This document shows positions 7,786-17,943 of a stretch of 64,000 bases of DNA, one piece after another; within the stretch, counting starts at the first letter, position 1; every line of letters starts with the position of its first letter. The position numbers and the translations under genes are program-made. This DNA is from Hydrogenophaga sp. (GTDB taxonomy: Bacteria > Pseudomonadota > Gammaproteobacteria > Burkholderiales > Burkholderiaceae_C). The DNA is taken from the NCBI RefSeq assembly GCF_030373245.1, contig NZ_JAUCZF010000001.1, positions 744,001 to 808,000 on the forward strand, read 5' to 3'. Under the pieces are notes generated by a model. The model worked only from the letters and a program-made list of their open reading frames with translations, ran no database searches and was not told where the DNA came from.

Positions 7786-9006
7786 TCACCTGGCGGTCTG
7801 TGCAGCGTCAGCGCGCTGCAGCACCACGTACCAGCCCATCACGGGCCTCAGCTGATCTTCGCGAATCGGGGCGGCCCACAGGGTCTGCACGATGAGCCCA
7901 CAGGCCGAGGCGAGCCGCTCGATGGCCGCACGCCCATGGGCGTAGCGCAGGCTGGGCCGCAGCTGCAAGTCGTGCCCCGGGTCGGCCTGCTCGACGCTGA
8001 AGGCCAGGACGCCGCCGGGCGCCAGGCGCCGCGCGGCAGCAGGCACCAGGGCGTCCAGCGCGCCCACATAAATAAACACATCGGCGGCCACGATCAGGTC
8101 GGCCAGCTCGTTACCCGACGTGAGGAAGGGCAGCAACTCGGCGTGATCGACGCGCCGGTAATGACCGCTGGCGCTCGCCTGCTCGACCATGACGCGCGAC
8201 ACATCCACCCCGTCCACCGCACCGCACACCGGCGCGAGCAGCTGTCCACACAGTCCGCTGCCGCAACCCAAATCCAGCGCCAACGACCAGTGGCGACCTT
8301 CGGCCAGCAGCGGCGCAAGCAGGGTGCTGTGTGCCTGGTACTTGAGATCCTGCAAAAGGTGGTGCTGGAAATCGGGTGCGTAGTCGTCGAACAGCGACTC
8401 GACGTAGGCGCGCGGCGGATGCGGCGGCACCGGCTCACCCGACCGCACCGCAGCCAGGTAGAAGCGGTTCAGCTCAGGATGTCCGCCGTGCACAAGCGCC
8501 TGATCAAACGCGTCTGCCGCATCGGTCCAGCGGCCAGCTTCGCGCATCAGGTTGCCGCGCAAGCTCCAGGCCTCAGCCAGTGTGGCGTCTGCTGCCAGCG
8601 CCTGATCCAGCGCGGCCAGCGCGGCGTCTGGCCGCTGGAGTCGCATCTGGCAGTCGGCCAGTGCCAGACACAGGGCACCGTCCTGCGAGCCGAGTGCGCG
8701 GGCACGAGACAGCGATTCGACCGCAGCGGTCCACTGGCCCAGGGCCTGCTGCGCCAGACCCAGCGCGCCCCACGCGTCCGCATGACCCGGGTCGGCCTGC
8801 GCGACGGACTGAAGGACGGGCAAAGCCTCGTGCCAGCGTGCCAGCCGGCAAAGTGTGGCTCCGCGGTTGGCCAGCAGCGACGGGCGACCGGGAGCGAGCG
8901 CCAGCGCGGCGTCAAAGTCAACCAGCGCAGCTTGCAGGCGCCCAGCCTCGAAGTGCGCGTTGCCACGGACAAACAGGGCTCGGGCCTGGTCCAGCGCGTT
9001 GCTCAC
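7786..9006 (-). CDS. TPR-repeat SAM-dependent methyltransferase
   Basis: A 406-residue protein with a GTG start. The first 175 residues are five or so tetratricopeptide repeats (LFVRGNAHFEAGRLQAAL; LLANRGATLCRLARWHEAL; AWGALGLAQQALGQWTAAV; AWSLRGNLMREAGRWTDAA). The rest is a class I methyltransferase: LALDLGCGSGLCGQLL is the SAM-binding glycine motif, VDGVDVSRVMVEQA the acidic strand, and LIVAADVFIYVGAL plus LAPGGVLAFSVE the later motifs. PRAYVESLFDDYAPDFQHHLL precedes the catalytic domain, as in other TPR-methyltransferase fusions. The TPRs probably bind a protein partner or substrate. Substrate unknown. It starts 23 bases after the downstream-lying hydratase stop in genome order and may be the last gene of the beta-oxidation cluster. 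Confidence 0.88.
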   Translation of the reverse strand: MSNALDQARALFVRGNAHFEAGRLQAALVDFDAALALAPGRPSLLANRGATLCRLARWHEALPVLQSVAQADPGHADAWGALGLAQQALGQWTAAVESLSRARALGSQDGALCLALADCQMRLQRPDAALAALDQALAADATLAEAWSLRGNLMREAGRWTDAADAFDQALVHGGHPELNRFYLAAVRSGEPVPPHPPRAYVESLFDDYAPDFQHHLLQDLKYQAHSTLLAPLLAEGRHWSLALDLGCGSGLCGQLLAPVCGAVDGVDVSRVMVEQASASGHYRRVDHAELLPFLTSGNELADLIVAADVFIYVGALDALVPAAARRLAPGGVLAFSVEQADPGHDLQLRPSLRYAHGRAAIERLASACGLIVQTLWAAPIREDQLRPVMGWYVVLQRADAAQTAR

Positions 9007-9029
9007 GTGGTCTCTCGGGGGCGCGGGAT

Positions 9030-9794
9030 TCAGACCTGAGAGAAGTCGGGCTTGCGCCGCTCCATGAAGGCGCCAAAGGCCTCACGCGCCGCAGGCTCGC
9101 GCAGCATGCGACCAAAGCTCTCGCCCTCTTCGGCCATCACCGCCATCACCTGCTGAGCCTGACCCTTTTTCATCAGCCGCTTGGTCTCGATCAGCGAGCT
9201 CAGCGGCTTGACTGCGAGCTTGCGCGCCACGGCCTGCGCGTAATTCGCCGCTTCGCTAGGTGGCAAGACCCGGTTGACCAGACCCACTTCCAGCGCCGCC
9301 TCGGCCATGAAAGGTTCGCCCAGCAGCAGGGCTTCGGCTGCGCGGTGGTAACCCAGCATCTGTGGCACGAGCAGGCTGGAGGCTGCCTCGGGGCAGAGAC
9401 CGAGGTTGACGAAGGGCATGGAAAACGCGGCGTTGTCTCCGGCATAGACCAGGTCGCAGTGCAGCAGCAGCGTGGTGCCGATGCCCACCGCCGGGCCGCA
9501 CACCGCCGCGATCGCCGGCTTGGGGAAACTGGCGATGCCGCGCAGAAAGCGGAACACCGGCGAATCGCCGGTGGCCGGCGGGTTGTTCAGGAAGTCGCCA
9601 ATGTCGTTGCCCGCGCTGAAGGTGGTTTCATTGCCCTGGAACACCACGCAGCGCACGCTGGCATCGGCCTCGGCCACCGCCAGCGCATCGGCCAGCGCCG
9701 CGTACATGGCCGCGGTGATGGAGTTCTTCTTATCGGGGCGGTTGAAGGTCAGCGTGGTCACGCCGGCTTCGGTGTGGACGAGGATGTCGCTCAT
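9030..9794 (-). CDS. Enoyl-CoA hydratase/isomerase family protein
   Basis: A 254-residue crotonase-fold protein from MSDILVHTEAGVTTLTFNRPDKKNSI. Oxyanion-hole segments are VVFQGNETTFSAGNDIGDFL and IAAVCGPAVGIGTTLLLHCDLVYAG. The Asn in SAGND and the EAASSLLVPQMLGY segment indicate a hydratase/isomerase; the sequence NLGLCPEAASS has Glu at a catalytic position. It could be a 2,3- or cis-trans enoyl-CoA isomerase as well as a hydratase. It lies 218 bases after the thioesterase gene on the same strand and is the last enzyme of the fatty acid cluster. Confidence 0.88.
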   Translation of the reverse strand: MSDILVHTEAGVTTLTFNRPDKKNSITAAMYAALADALAVAEADASVRCVVFQGNETTFSAGNDIGDFLNNPPATGDSPVFRFLRGIASFPKPAIAAVCGPAVGIGTTLLLHCDLVYAGDNAAFSMPFVNLGLCPEAASSLLVPQMLGYHRAAEALLLGEPFMAEAALEVGLVNRVLPPSEAANYAQAVARKLAVKPLSSLIETKRLMKKGQAQQVMAVMAEEGESFGRMLREPAAREAFGAFMERRKPDFSQV

Positions 9795-10012
9795 GTCGGG
9801 GGCTGGTTGGGTGGAAGAAGTGTGCTGGGGCTGGATGCCCCTGATCATCAGCACGATTGTCCACGTCTTTGACGGCGCACGCCCTTTCAAAGGAGACACG
9901 ACACTCAAGCCCAGCGCGGATATGCGTGCACGTCACGAGTCGGCGACAGCCTCGCTGCCTTCGCAGGCTGCGCTCGAGAGGCACGGGTCGTCCTTTGTAG
10001 GAAGGGTTCCCC

Positions 10013-10822
10013 TCAGGCCTTGTAGTAGACGACCTGGTGGCTGTTGGCGAGCAAATGCCCACCTTCGCTCCAGAGCTGGGCGGTCTGGTCGAAAAAGCCG
10101 TTGCGAAATGCCTGCGCGCGCGCCTGGCCCAGCACCCAGCCGTGGCCCAGCTCAGCCAGCTGGGCCGAGCCGGCGTGGAAGTACACCGTCATCGACACCG
10201 TACCCACCGGCACCCGCGTGGCGCGGCGCAGCCAGATACGCGGGAAAAACACATCGGCCAGCGCCGCCAGTCCGCACAGGTCCAGCGGGCGCGGCGCCGA
10301 TTCGCGCATCCACAGCCGCGTCTGGCTGTGGACGCCGCCACCGTCCCAATCGGCCGGAAGGGCGCCTTCGATGAAGCGCATCTGGTAGCGCCGCACCCAC
10401 TCCACCTGCGGCGTATGGTTTGGGTCGGGCACTGCGTGAGGCGTCGGCACAGCGGGCATGGGCTCGTCGTCCACACCCCAGGTTTCGCGCCGCGCGGCGG
10501 TCATGGCGGTGGCGGTCATCACGACTTCGCCCGCCTGAGAGAGCTCCACCACCCAGTGCTGCGTGGACCGGTTGGTGCGCACCGGCTTCGCCGTCGCGCC
10601 AAACGTTCCGTCAGCCAGCGCGGCACAGAAATTCACCGTCAGCGCCACCGGCTCGCCCAGCAAGGCTGGGTGTTGCAGCACCGCATTGAGCGCCACTGCG
10701 GTCGTCACGCCACCGAACGGCCCGACCATGTTGGCAAAGGCTGGTGACGTAGCGCCGGTGTATACGCCTTCAGCGGTGGGCGCGAGGGCGACGGCTTGGT
10801 CGAAGGGGTGCTGCATGTTCAT
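10013..10822 (-). CDS. Acyl-CoA thioesterase (TesB-like double hot-dog)
   Basis: About 269 residues from MNMQHPFDQAV (an ATG 24 bases upstream is also possible). Two hot-dog halves are visible: an N-terminal half with GATSPAFANMVGPFGGVTTAVALNAVL and LTVNFCAALADG, and a C-terminal half with LWMRESAPRPLDLCGLAALADVFFPRIW and VSMTVYFHAG. These match the family of PaaI/TesB-like acyl-CoA thioesterases that release free fatty acid from CoA. In this cluster it could relieve CoA sequestration during beta-oxidation. It lies behind the thiolase with a hairpin repeat between. Confidence 0.85.
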   Translation of the reverse strand: MNMQHPFDQAVALAPTAEGVYTGATSPAFANMVGPFGGVTTAVALNAVLQHPALLGEPVALTVNFCAALADGTFGATAKPVRTNRSTQHWVVELSQAGEVVMTATAMTAARRETWGVDDEPMPAVPTPHAVPDPNHTPQVEWVRRYQMRFIEGALPADWDGGGVHSQTRLWMRESAPRPLDLCGLAALADVFFPRIWLRRATRVPVGTVSMTVYFHAGSAQLAELGHGWVLGQARAQAFRNGFFDQTAQLWSEGGHLLANSHQVVYYKA

Positions 10823-10910
10823 GGCGACCAGTGTGCCGAAGCGCATCCGTCAACCACTGTCGGCACTGCGACACGTCAATCGGCGAGCGATGGTTTCACA
10901 ACCCAGGGCA

Positions 10911-10988
10911 CCGCGGAACCGGCTTCGCCGGGCCGCCATTGCCGCCCCCTTGAGGGGGTGGCGCGCCGCAGGCGCGACGCGGGGGTGG
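10911..10988 (-). repeat. Dispersed 3'-UTR hairpin repeat, copy R1
   Basis: About 78 bases, starting 5 bases after the thiolase stop. Read in gene direction it has a GC-rich arm, a CCCCCTCAAGGGGG hairpin, and a CCGGC-GAA-GCCGG hairpin flanked by CGG and CCG. Same order and orientation relative to the upstream gene as R2, R3 and R4. Confidence 0.85.
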
Positions 10989-10993
10989 GAGAA

Positions 10994-12199
10994 CTAGACG
11001 CGTTCGAATATCCCCGCGGCTCCCTGCCCCATGCCCACGCACATCGTCACCATGCCGTAGCGCTTCTGCGTGCGCTGCAGAGCGTGTACCACCGTGGCCG
11101 AGCGGATGGCACCGGTTGCACCCAGCGGATGGCCGAGCGCAATCGCGCCGCCCATGGGATTGACCTTGGCCGGGTCCAGACCCAGCGTGTTCATCACGGC
11201 CAGAGACTGCGCCGCAAAGGCTTCGTTGAGTTCAAACCAGTCGATGTCGTCCTGCTTGAGGCCCGCGGCCTTGAGCGCCGCTGGGATCGCCTCCACCGGA
11301 CCAATGCCCATGATGTGCGGCGGCACACCCCGGCTGGCATAGCTCACGAAGCGCGCCAGGGGCTTCAGGTTGTAACGCTTCAGCGCGGCCTCGCTCACCA
11401 GGATCAGCGCGCCCGCGCCATCGCTGGTCTGCGAGCTGTTGCCAGCCGTGACCGAGCCGCGCGCCGCAAACACGGTGCGCAATTTGGCCAGACCTTCCAG
11501 GGTGGTATCGGGTCGGGCGCCTTCGTCCAGACTGATGGTGCGCGTGGTGGTGGAAACTTCCGCGGTTTCCAGGTTCACGCTGCGCTCGGTCACCTCCACC
11601 GGCGTCATCTCGGCAGCGAACTCACCCGCCTTCATGGCCGCCACCGCGCGCGCATGCGACTGCACCGCAAAGGCGTCCTGCGCATCGCGGCTCACCTTCC
11701 ATTGCTGGGCCACCTTCTCTGCCGTGAGGCCCATGCCGTAAGCGATGCCATAGCTCTCGACGTCATCGGTGTTGCTGAAGATGGTGGGTGAGAGGCTGGG
11801 CGAGTTGCCCATCATCGGCACCATGCTCATGCTCTCGGTGCCGGCGGCAATCATCACATCAGCCTCGCCGACGCGGATGCGGTCGGCCGCCATCTGCACC
11901 GCCGACAGGCCCGAGGCGCAGAAGCGGTTCACCGTGATACCGCCCACCGTGTTGGGAAGGCCCGCCAAGATGGCGCCGATGCGCGCCACGTTCAGGCCCT
12001 GCTGAGCTTCCGGAATGGCACAACCGCAGATCACGTCTTCGATGGCTTTCGGGTCCAGGCCAGGTACCTGTGCCAGCGCCGAGCGCAGCGCCACGGCGAG
12101 CAGCTCGTCGGGACGCAGGTGTTTGAACGAGCCTTTGTGCGAACGGCCAATGGGCGTGCGCGTGGCGGAAACGATGTATGCGTCTTGAATCTGTTTCAT
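10994..12199 (-). CDS. fadA: Acetyl-CoA C-acyltransferase (thiolase)
   Basis: A 401-residue degradative thiolase, which cleaves 3-ketoacyl-CoA with CoA to acetyl-CoA and a shortened acyl-CoA, the last step of beta-oxidation. The nucleophile is Cys94 (TVNRFCASGLSAVQ); GGAIALGHPLGATGA gives the catalytic His and MCVGMGQGAAG the second Cys near the C-terminus. The opening DAYIVSATRTPIGRSHKGSF is typical. It lies 64 bases after a hydratase gene and downstream of the two-domain dehydrogenase/hydratase, completing a beta-oxidation set. Length matches the family. The fadA symbol is by role. Confidence 0.93.
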   Translation of the reverse strand: MKQIQDAYIVSATRTPIGRSHKGSFKHLRPDELLAVALRSALAQVPGLDPKAIEDVICGCAIPEAQQGLNVARIGAILAGLPNTVGGITVNRFCASGLSAVQMAADRIRVGEADVMIAAGTESMSMVPMMGNSPSLSPTIFSNTDDVESYGIAYGMGLTAEKVAQQWKVSRDAQDAFAVQSHARAVAAMKAGEFAAEMTPVEVTERSVNLETAEVSTTTRTISLDEGARPDTTLEGLAKLRTVFAARGSVTAGNSSQTSDGAGALILVSEAALKRYNLKPLARFVSYASRGVPPHIMGIGPVEAIPAALKAAGLKQDDIDWFELNEAFAAQSLAVMNTLGLDPAKVNPMGGAIALGHPLGATGAIRSATVVHALQRTQKRYGMVTMCVGMGQGAAGIFERV

Positions 12200-12263
12200 G
12201 GCAAATGCCTCATTGTGTCGGCTGCGTTCGATGGCAGGCAGCGCGTATCAAATACAAAAGAAC

Positions 12264-12974
12264 TCAGGCTTGAGCCGTGCCCAGGCGCTTCCAGTCCGCG
12301 ATGTCTTTTTCGATGGCAGCCGGCATAGCCGCCATTACGGGTGCTTGCAGGCGCTGCTTGGTCGCGCTGAACGAGGCCGGATGCGCCTTCTTCAAGCGCT
12401 CCACATGCGCCCGCACTGCGCCAGCGAGTGCGTCGGGCGCCACCGCTTCATCGAGCAAACCGGCGCGAACAGCATCGTCGCCCGCGTAGGGCAGTGCCGT
12501 GCCAACCAGAGGCAGGTGCGGCGTGGTCACGCGCTGGCGAATCGTCTCCAGGGCAAAGTAGGGCAGCGTCATGCCGATCAGCACCTCGTTGGCCTGGAAC
12601 GTGGCACCGGCTTTCAGACCGATGCGCACATCGGCGCATTGCAGCAGAAACAATCCCATGGCCACCGCGTGGCCTGAGCATGCCGCAATCACTGGATGCG
12701 GATACGACAGCAGACGCTGCGCCAGCTGCGCGCCACCGGTGAGCATTTGAAACGTGACCTTGGCGTCGCCCGCCTTGAACACACCCAGATCAAAACCACC
12801 AGAGAAAACGCCCGCACGCCCCGTCAGAACCACGATGGCCTTGTCGGCCTCGGCGCGATCCAACGCTGAATTGAGCGCCGCCTGCATCGCCGGCCCCATG
12901 GCATTCGCCTTGCCATCGTCCAGGGTGAGGGTCGCCACACCATCTGCAAACGCATAAGAAACCAGATCCGTCAT
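12264..12974 (-). CDS. Enoyl-CoA hydratase/isomerase (crotonase family)
   Basis: A 236-residue crotonase-fold protein. The start MTDLVSYAFADGV is preferred because GGAG stands six bases before it; two earlier in-frame ATGs sit on or before that site. Visible motifs are VATLTLDDGKANAM, VVLTGRAGVFSGGFDLGVF (first oxyanion strand) and VIAACSGHAVAMGLFLLQCADVRIG (second). The usual catalytic Glu region reads NEVLIGMTLPYFALE. It may be a hydratase of unusual specificity. It lies between the two-domain dehydrogenase/hydratase and the thiolase. Confidence 0.88.
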   Translation of the reverse strand: MTDLVSYAFADGVATLTLDDGKANAMGPAMQAALNSALDRAEADKAIVVLTGRAGVFSGGFDLGVFKAGDAKVTFQMLTGGAQLAQRLLSYPHPVIAACSGHAVAMGLFLLQCADVRIGLKAGATFQANEVLIGMTLPYFALETIRQRVTTPHLPLVGTALPYAGDDAVRAGLLDEAVAPDALAGAVRAHVERLKKAHPASFSATKQRLQAPVMAAMPAAIEKDIADWKRLGTAQA

Positions 12975-13020
12975 ATCCATCTCCAATTCAATCGAACCAA
13001 CGAAGGGAAGCCCATTCCGC

Positions 13021-13099
13021 GATGCCGCGGAACCGGCTTGGCCGGGCCGCCTGCATCGCCCCTTTTGAGAGGGTGACGCGCTGCAAGCGCGGCGCTGGG
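13021..13099 (-). repeat. Dispersed 3'-UTR hairpin repeat, copy R2
   Basis: About 79 bases, starting 5 bases after the stop of the two-domain dehydrogenase/hydratase gene. Read in gene direction: GC arm, imperfect CCCTCTCAAAAGGGG hairpin, then a CCGGC-CAA-GCCGG hairpin flanked by CGG/CCG and GATGC/GCATC arms. Confidence 0.85.
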
Positions 13100-13104
13100 A
13101 TCGG

Positions 13105-15504
13105 CTAGTTCCTGACAGGCTTGCCCGTGTTCAGCATCCCGAGAATCCGCTCCTGCGTCTTCGGATGCACGATCAAAGAGCAGAACGCCTGGCGCTCCAG
13201 GGTCATCAAATAGTCCTCGTTCACCAGAGTCCCCGGGTCCACGTCGCCACCCGTGACCACATTCGCGATCAGGGATGCGATGTGGAAGTCGTGCTGGCTG
13301 ATGAAGCCACCGTCGCGCATGTTGACCAGGCTGCCCAGAATGGTGGCTTTGCCGTCGCGGCCGGCCACCGGGAACATGCGCTGGTGCGGCGCGCGGTAGC
13401 CGCCGGCAAACAGGCCCTTGGCCTCGTTGATGGCCACGAACAGCAGCTCGTCTTTGTGCGGCACGATCACGTCGCTGTGAAGCACATAGCCCAGCTGGCG
13501 CGACTCGATGGCGCTTGTGCCCACCTTGGCCATCGCGGCGGCGGTGAAGCCTTCGGTCAGAAATGGCAGCAGGTCTTTGCCGGTCGAAGTTTCAGCGTTT
13601 TCGGCCGCACGGCGGGCGATGTAGGTCAGGCCACCGGCACCAGGCACCAGGCCCACACCCACTTCCACCAGTCCGATGTAGCTCTCCATGTGCACCACGC
13701 GGCGCGCACTGTAGACCGCCAGTTCACAACCGCCGCCCAGCGCCAGTCCACGCACAGCCGAGACCACGGGCACGCTGGCGTAGCGCAAGCGCAGCATGGT
13801 CTGCTGCATGAAGCCTTCGGCGTCTTCGATCGCGGCCACGCCCACAGCCATGAAGGCCGGCAACATGGCCTGCAAGTCGGCACCTGCGCTGAAGGGTTCA
13901 TCGCCCGACCAGATCACCAGGCCCTGGTAATCCTTCTCCGCCAGTTCGACTGCCGTCATCAAGCCCTCGCACACCTCGGGACTGATGGCGTGCATCTTGG
14001 TCTTGATGCTGGCGATCAGGACCTCGTTGTCCAGCGTCCAGACACGGATCGAGTCGTTTTCTTCGATGGTGTTTCCAGTCGTCTCGAACCTCGGTCCGGC
14101 TTCGCCCAGCAGCAACTCCGGAAAGTGCTGACGCTGGTACACCGGCAAATTGCGCCGCGGCTCAAATCTTCCGGCGGAAGGATTCCACGAACCTTCGGCG
14201 GTGTGCACACCACCAGCTTCGGCGACAGGACCTTTGAACACCCAGTCTGGCAACGGTGCCTTGCTCAGCGCCTTGCCGGCTTCGATGTCTTCCTTCACCA
14301 TCCTCGCCACGTCAAGCCAGCCAGCTTCCTGCCAAAGCTCAAAGGGGCCCTGCTTCATGCCGAAGCCCCAGCGCATGGCCTGGTCCACATCGCGCGCGCT
14401 CTCGGCGATGCTGGCCAGGTGCACCGCGGCGTAATGGAACCCGTTGCGCAGAATGGCCCACAGAAACTGGCCCTGCGGGCCTTCGGCGTCGCGCAACAGG
14501 CGCAGGCGCTCAGCGGCAGGACGCTTGAGCATGCGGCCATAGACCTCATCGGCCTTTTCGCCAGCGGGCACGTAGTCTTCGCTCTCCAGATCGAAACGCA
14601 GAATGTCGCGGCCGACTTTCTTGAAAAACCCGGCTTTGGCTTTCTGACCCAGGTGGCCGGCCTCGATCAGCGCCGTCAAGACCGGCGGCGTACCGAAGCT
14701 CTCGTAGAAGGGATCTGTCTGCAGGCTCAGGTTGTCCTGCAGCGTCTTGATCACGTGGGCCATGGTGTCCAGGCCCACCACGTCGGCGGTGCGGAAGGTG
14801 CCACTGCTGGCGCGCCCGAGGCGCTTGCCGGTCAGATCGTCCACCACGTCATACGTCAGGCCGAAGTTATCGACTTCCTTCATCGTCGCCAGCATGCCGG
14901 CGATGCCGATGCGGTTGGCCACGAAGTTGGGCGTGTCCTTGGCGCGGACCACGCCCTTGCCCAAACCGCTGGTGACGAAGGCCTCCAGCTGATCGAGGAT
15001 GGCGGGTTCGGTCGTGGGGGTGTTGATCAACTCCACCAGCGTCATGTAGCGCGGCGGGTTGAAGAAGTGGATGCCGCAGAAGCGCGGCTTGATCGCCTCG
15101 GGCAGGCCTTCGCTGAGCTTCGTGATCGAGAGGCCCGAGGTGTTGCTGGCCACGATGGCGTGCTCGGCGACGAAGGGCGCGATCTTCTTGTAGAGATCGA
15201 GCTTCCAGTCCATGCGCTCGGCAATGGCCTCGATGATGAGATCGCAGCCGCGCAGCAGCTCCAGGTGTTCTTCGTAGTTGGCCTGGCCAATCAGGTCGGC
15301 GTCAGACGCCACGCCCAGCGGCGACGGCTTGAGCTTCTTGAGGCTGTCGATGGCGCGCGTGACGATACCGTTCTTGGCTCCCTCTTTCGCGGGCAGGTCG
15401 AACAGCACCACCGGCACCTTGACGTTGACGAGATGTGCCGCGATCTGCGCACCCATCACACCCGCGCCGAGCACGGCAACTTTCTTGATTTGGAATCGGT
15501 TCAT
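13105..15504 (-). CDS. 3-hydroxyacyl-CoA dehydrogenase / enoyl-CoA hydratase, two-domain
   Basis: A 799-residue enzyme catalysing the middle steps of beta-oxidation. The N-terminal Rossmann domain has VAVLGAGVMGAQIAAHL at residues 9-25 and HFFNPPRYMTLVELI with the catalytic His. A helical dehydrogenase domain follows with TPNFVANRIGIAGML. The crotonase domain lies at the C-terminus, with FSAGADLQAML and VRGLALGGGCELAVYSARRVVH. This order (dehydrogenase first, hydratase last) is that of FadN-type proteins and is the reverse of E. coli FadB, so fadB is not assigned. It is followed by repeat R2 and a second hydratase. Length agrees with FadN-type proteins of about 790 residues. Confidence 0.92.
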   Translation of the reverse strand: MNRFQIKKVAVLGAGVMGAQIAAHLVNVKVPVVLFDLPAKEGAKNGIVTRAIDSLKKLKPSPLGVASDADLIGQANYEEHLELLRGCDLIIEAIAERMDWKLDLYKKIAPFVAEHAIVASNTSGLSITKLSEGLPEAIKPRFCGIHFFNPPRYMTLVELINTPTTEPAILDQLEAFVTSGLGKGVVRAKDTPNFVANRIGIAGMLATMKEVDNFGLTYDVVDDLTGKRLGRASSGTFRTADVVGLDTMAHVIKTLQDNLSLQTDPFYESFGTPPVLTALIEAGHLGQKAKAGFFKKVGRDILRFDLESEDYVPAGEKADEVYGRMLKRPAAERLRLLRDAEGPQGQFLWAILRNGFHYAAVHLASIAESARDVDQAMRWGFGMKQGPFELWQEAGWLDVARMVKEDIEAGKALSKAPLPDWVFKGPVAEAGGVHTAEGSWNPSAGRFEPRRNLPVYQRQHFPELLLGEAGPRFETTGNTIEENDSIRVWTLDNEVLIASIKTKMHAISPEVCEGLMTAVELAEKDYQGLVIWSGDEPFSAGADLQAMLPAFMAVGVAAIEDAEGFMQQTMLRLRYASVPVVSAVRGLALGGGCELAVYSARRVVHMESYIGLVEVGVGLVPGAGGLTYIARRAAENAETSTGKDLLPFLTEGFTAAAMAKVGTSAIESRQLGYVLHSDVIVPHKDELLFVAINEAKGLFAGGYRAPHQRMFPVAGRDGKATILGSLVNMRDGGFISQHDFHIASLIANVVTGGDVDPGTLVNEDYLMTLERQAFCSLIVHPKTQERILGMLNTGKPVRN

Positions 15505-15555
15505 GGATCAGATTTCTTTCAACGCTTAGGGGTGCGTGAAGGGTAGTGGCTCAAA

Positions 15556-15632
15556 GATGCCGTGGAACCGGCTTTGCCGGGCCACTGGCATCGCCCCCGT
15601 GAGGGGGTCGCGCGAAGCGTGGCGGGGGTGGG
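15556..15632 (-). repeat. Dispersed 3'-UTR hairpin repeat, copy R3
   Basis: About 77 bases, touching the DUF2147 stop codon. Read in gene direction: GC arm, CCCCCTCACGGGGG hairpin, then CCGGC-AAA-GCCGG flanked by TGG/CCA and GATGCC/GGCATC. The TGG/CCA pair replaces CGG/CCG of the other copies, a compensated change. Confidence 0.87.
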
Positions 15633-16073
15633 TCAAGGCGCGACGCGAACCCAGGTTTGCGTGCGTCCGATACCAAACACCGAGCCGCGGACTTCCAGTT
15701 TTTTACCCGCCTCGATCGGGGTCAGGCGCAACGTGTAGGTCTTGCCGTTTTCAGGGTCGAGGATCTTGCCTTCTTCCCACACGTCCTTGCCATCTTGCTT
15801 CTTGGCGCCGCGGATGATCTCCATGCCCAAGACAGGCTTGTCTTTGCGGTCATCGGTGCACTGGTCACAGACGGCGTCCTGTTTGGCCTCTTTGCGCAGC
15901 AGCTTGGCGATGCGCCCGGAGAGCACACCGCCGTTGTCGGCGATCACGATTTCGGATTTGATTTCTTTGGTCTTGTCGTCGATCGAGTGCCAGCTGCCCA
16001 CCGGCGTCATCTGTGACCAGGCGGCCCAAGGGGCGACGGTGAGCAGCAGGGCTGCGGCGAGGGGCTTGAACAT
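15633..16073 (-). CDS. DUF2147 family periplasmic protein
   Basis: A 146-residue protein with a clear signal peptide (MFKPLAAALLLTVAPWAAWSQ) and a DUF2147 body: GSWHSIDDKTKEIKSEIVIADNGGVLSGRI, a CDQCTDDRKDKPVLGMEII block, and a C-terminal GKTYTLRLTP-...-VRGSVFGIGRTQTWVRV beta region. DUF2147 proteins are small beta-rich exported proteins of unknown function, often near lipid or aromatic catabolism genes. It sits between the acyl-CoA dehydrogenase (31 bases) and the dehydrogenase/hydratase, so it seems part of the beta-oxidation operon. GGAG lies seven bases before the ATG. Confidence 0.88.
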   Translation of the reverse strand: MFKPLAAALLLTVAPWAAWSQMTPVGSWHSIDDKTKEIKSEIVIADNGGVLSGRIAKLLRKEAKQDAVCDQCTDDRKDKPVLGMEIIRGAKKQDGKDVWEEGKILDPENGKTYTLRLTPIEAGKKLEVRGSVFGIGRTQTWVRVAP

Positions 16074-16105
16074 GGTGAGTCTCCGAGTTGGGTGGAAAGG
16101 CTGGT

Positions 16106-17902
<1,797 letters not shown>

Positions 17903-17943
17903 GTTGGACTCCTGTGGCGTGAAAGGAAAAGGGGACGAAGAAT

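Noticed and set aside
9795-10012. 218-base gap between thioesterase and last hydratase as an extra gene
   Set aside because: Upstream extension of the hydratase frame has no conserved start and no coding character; no terminator or RNA was recognised.
13165-15546. 793-codon open frame antisense to the dehydrogenase/hydratase gene
   Set aside because: It mirrors the real gene in a GC-rich genome, is His/Gln/Arg-rich and has no domain; the minus-strand enzyme is certain.
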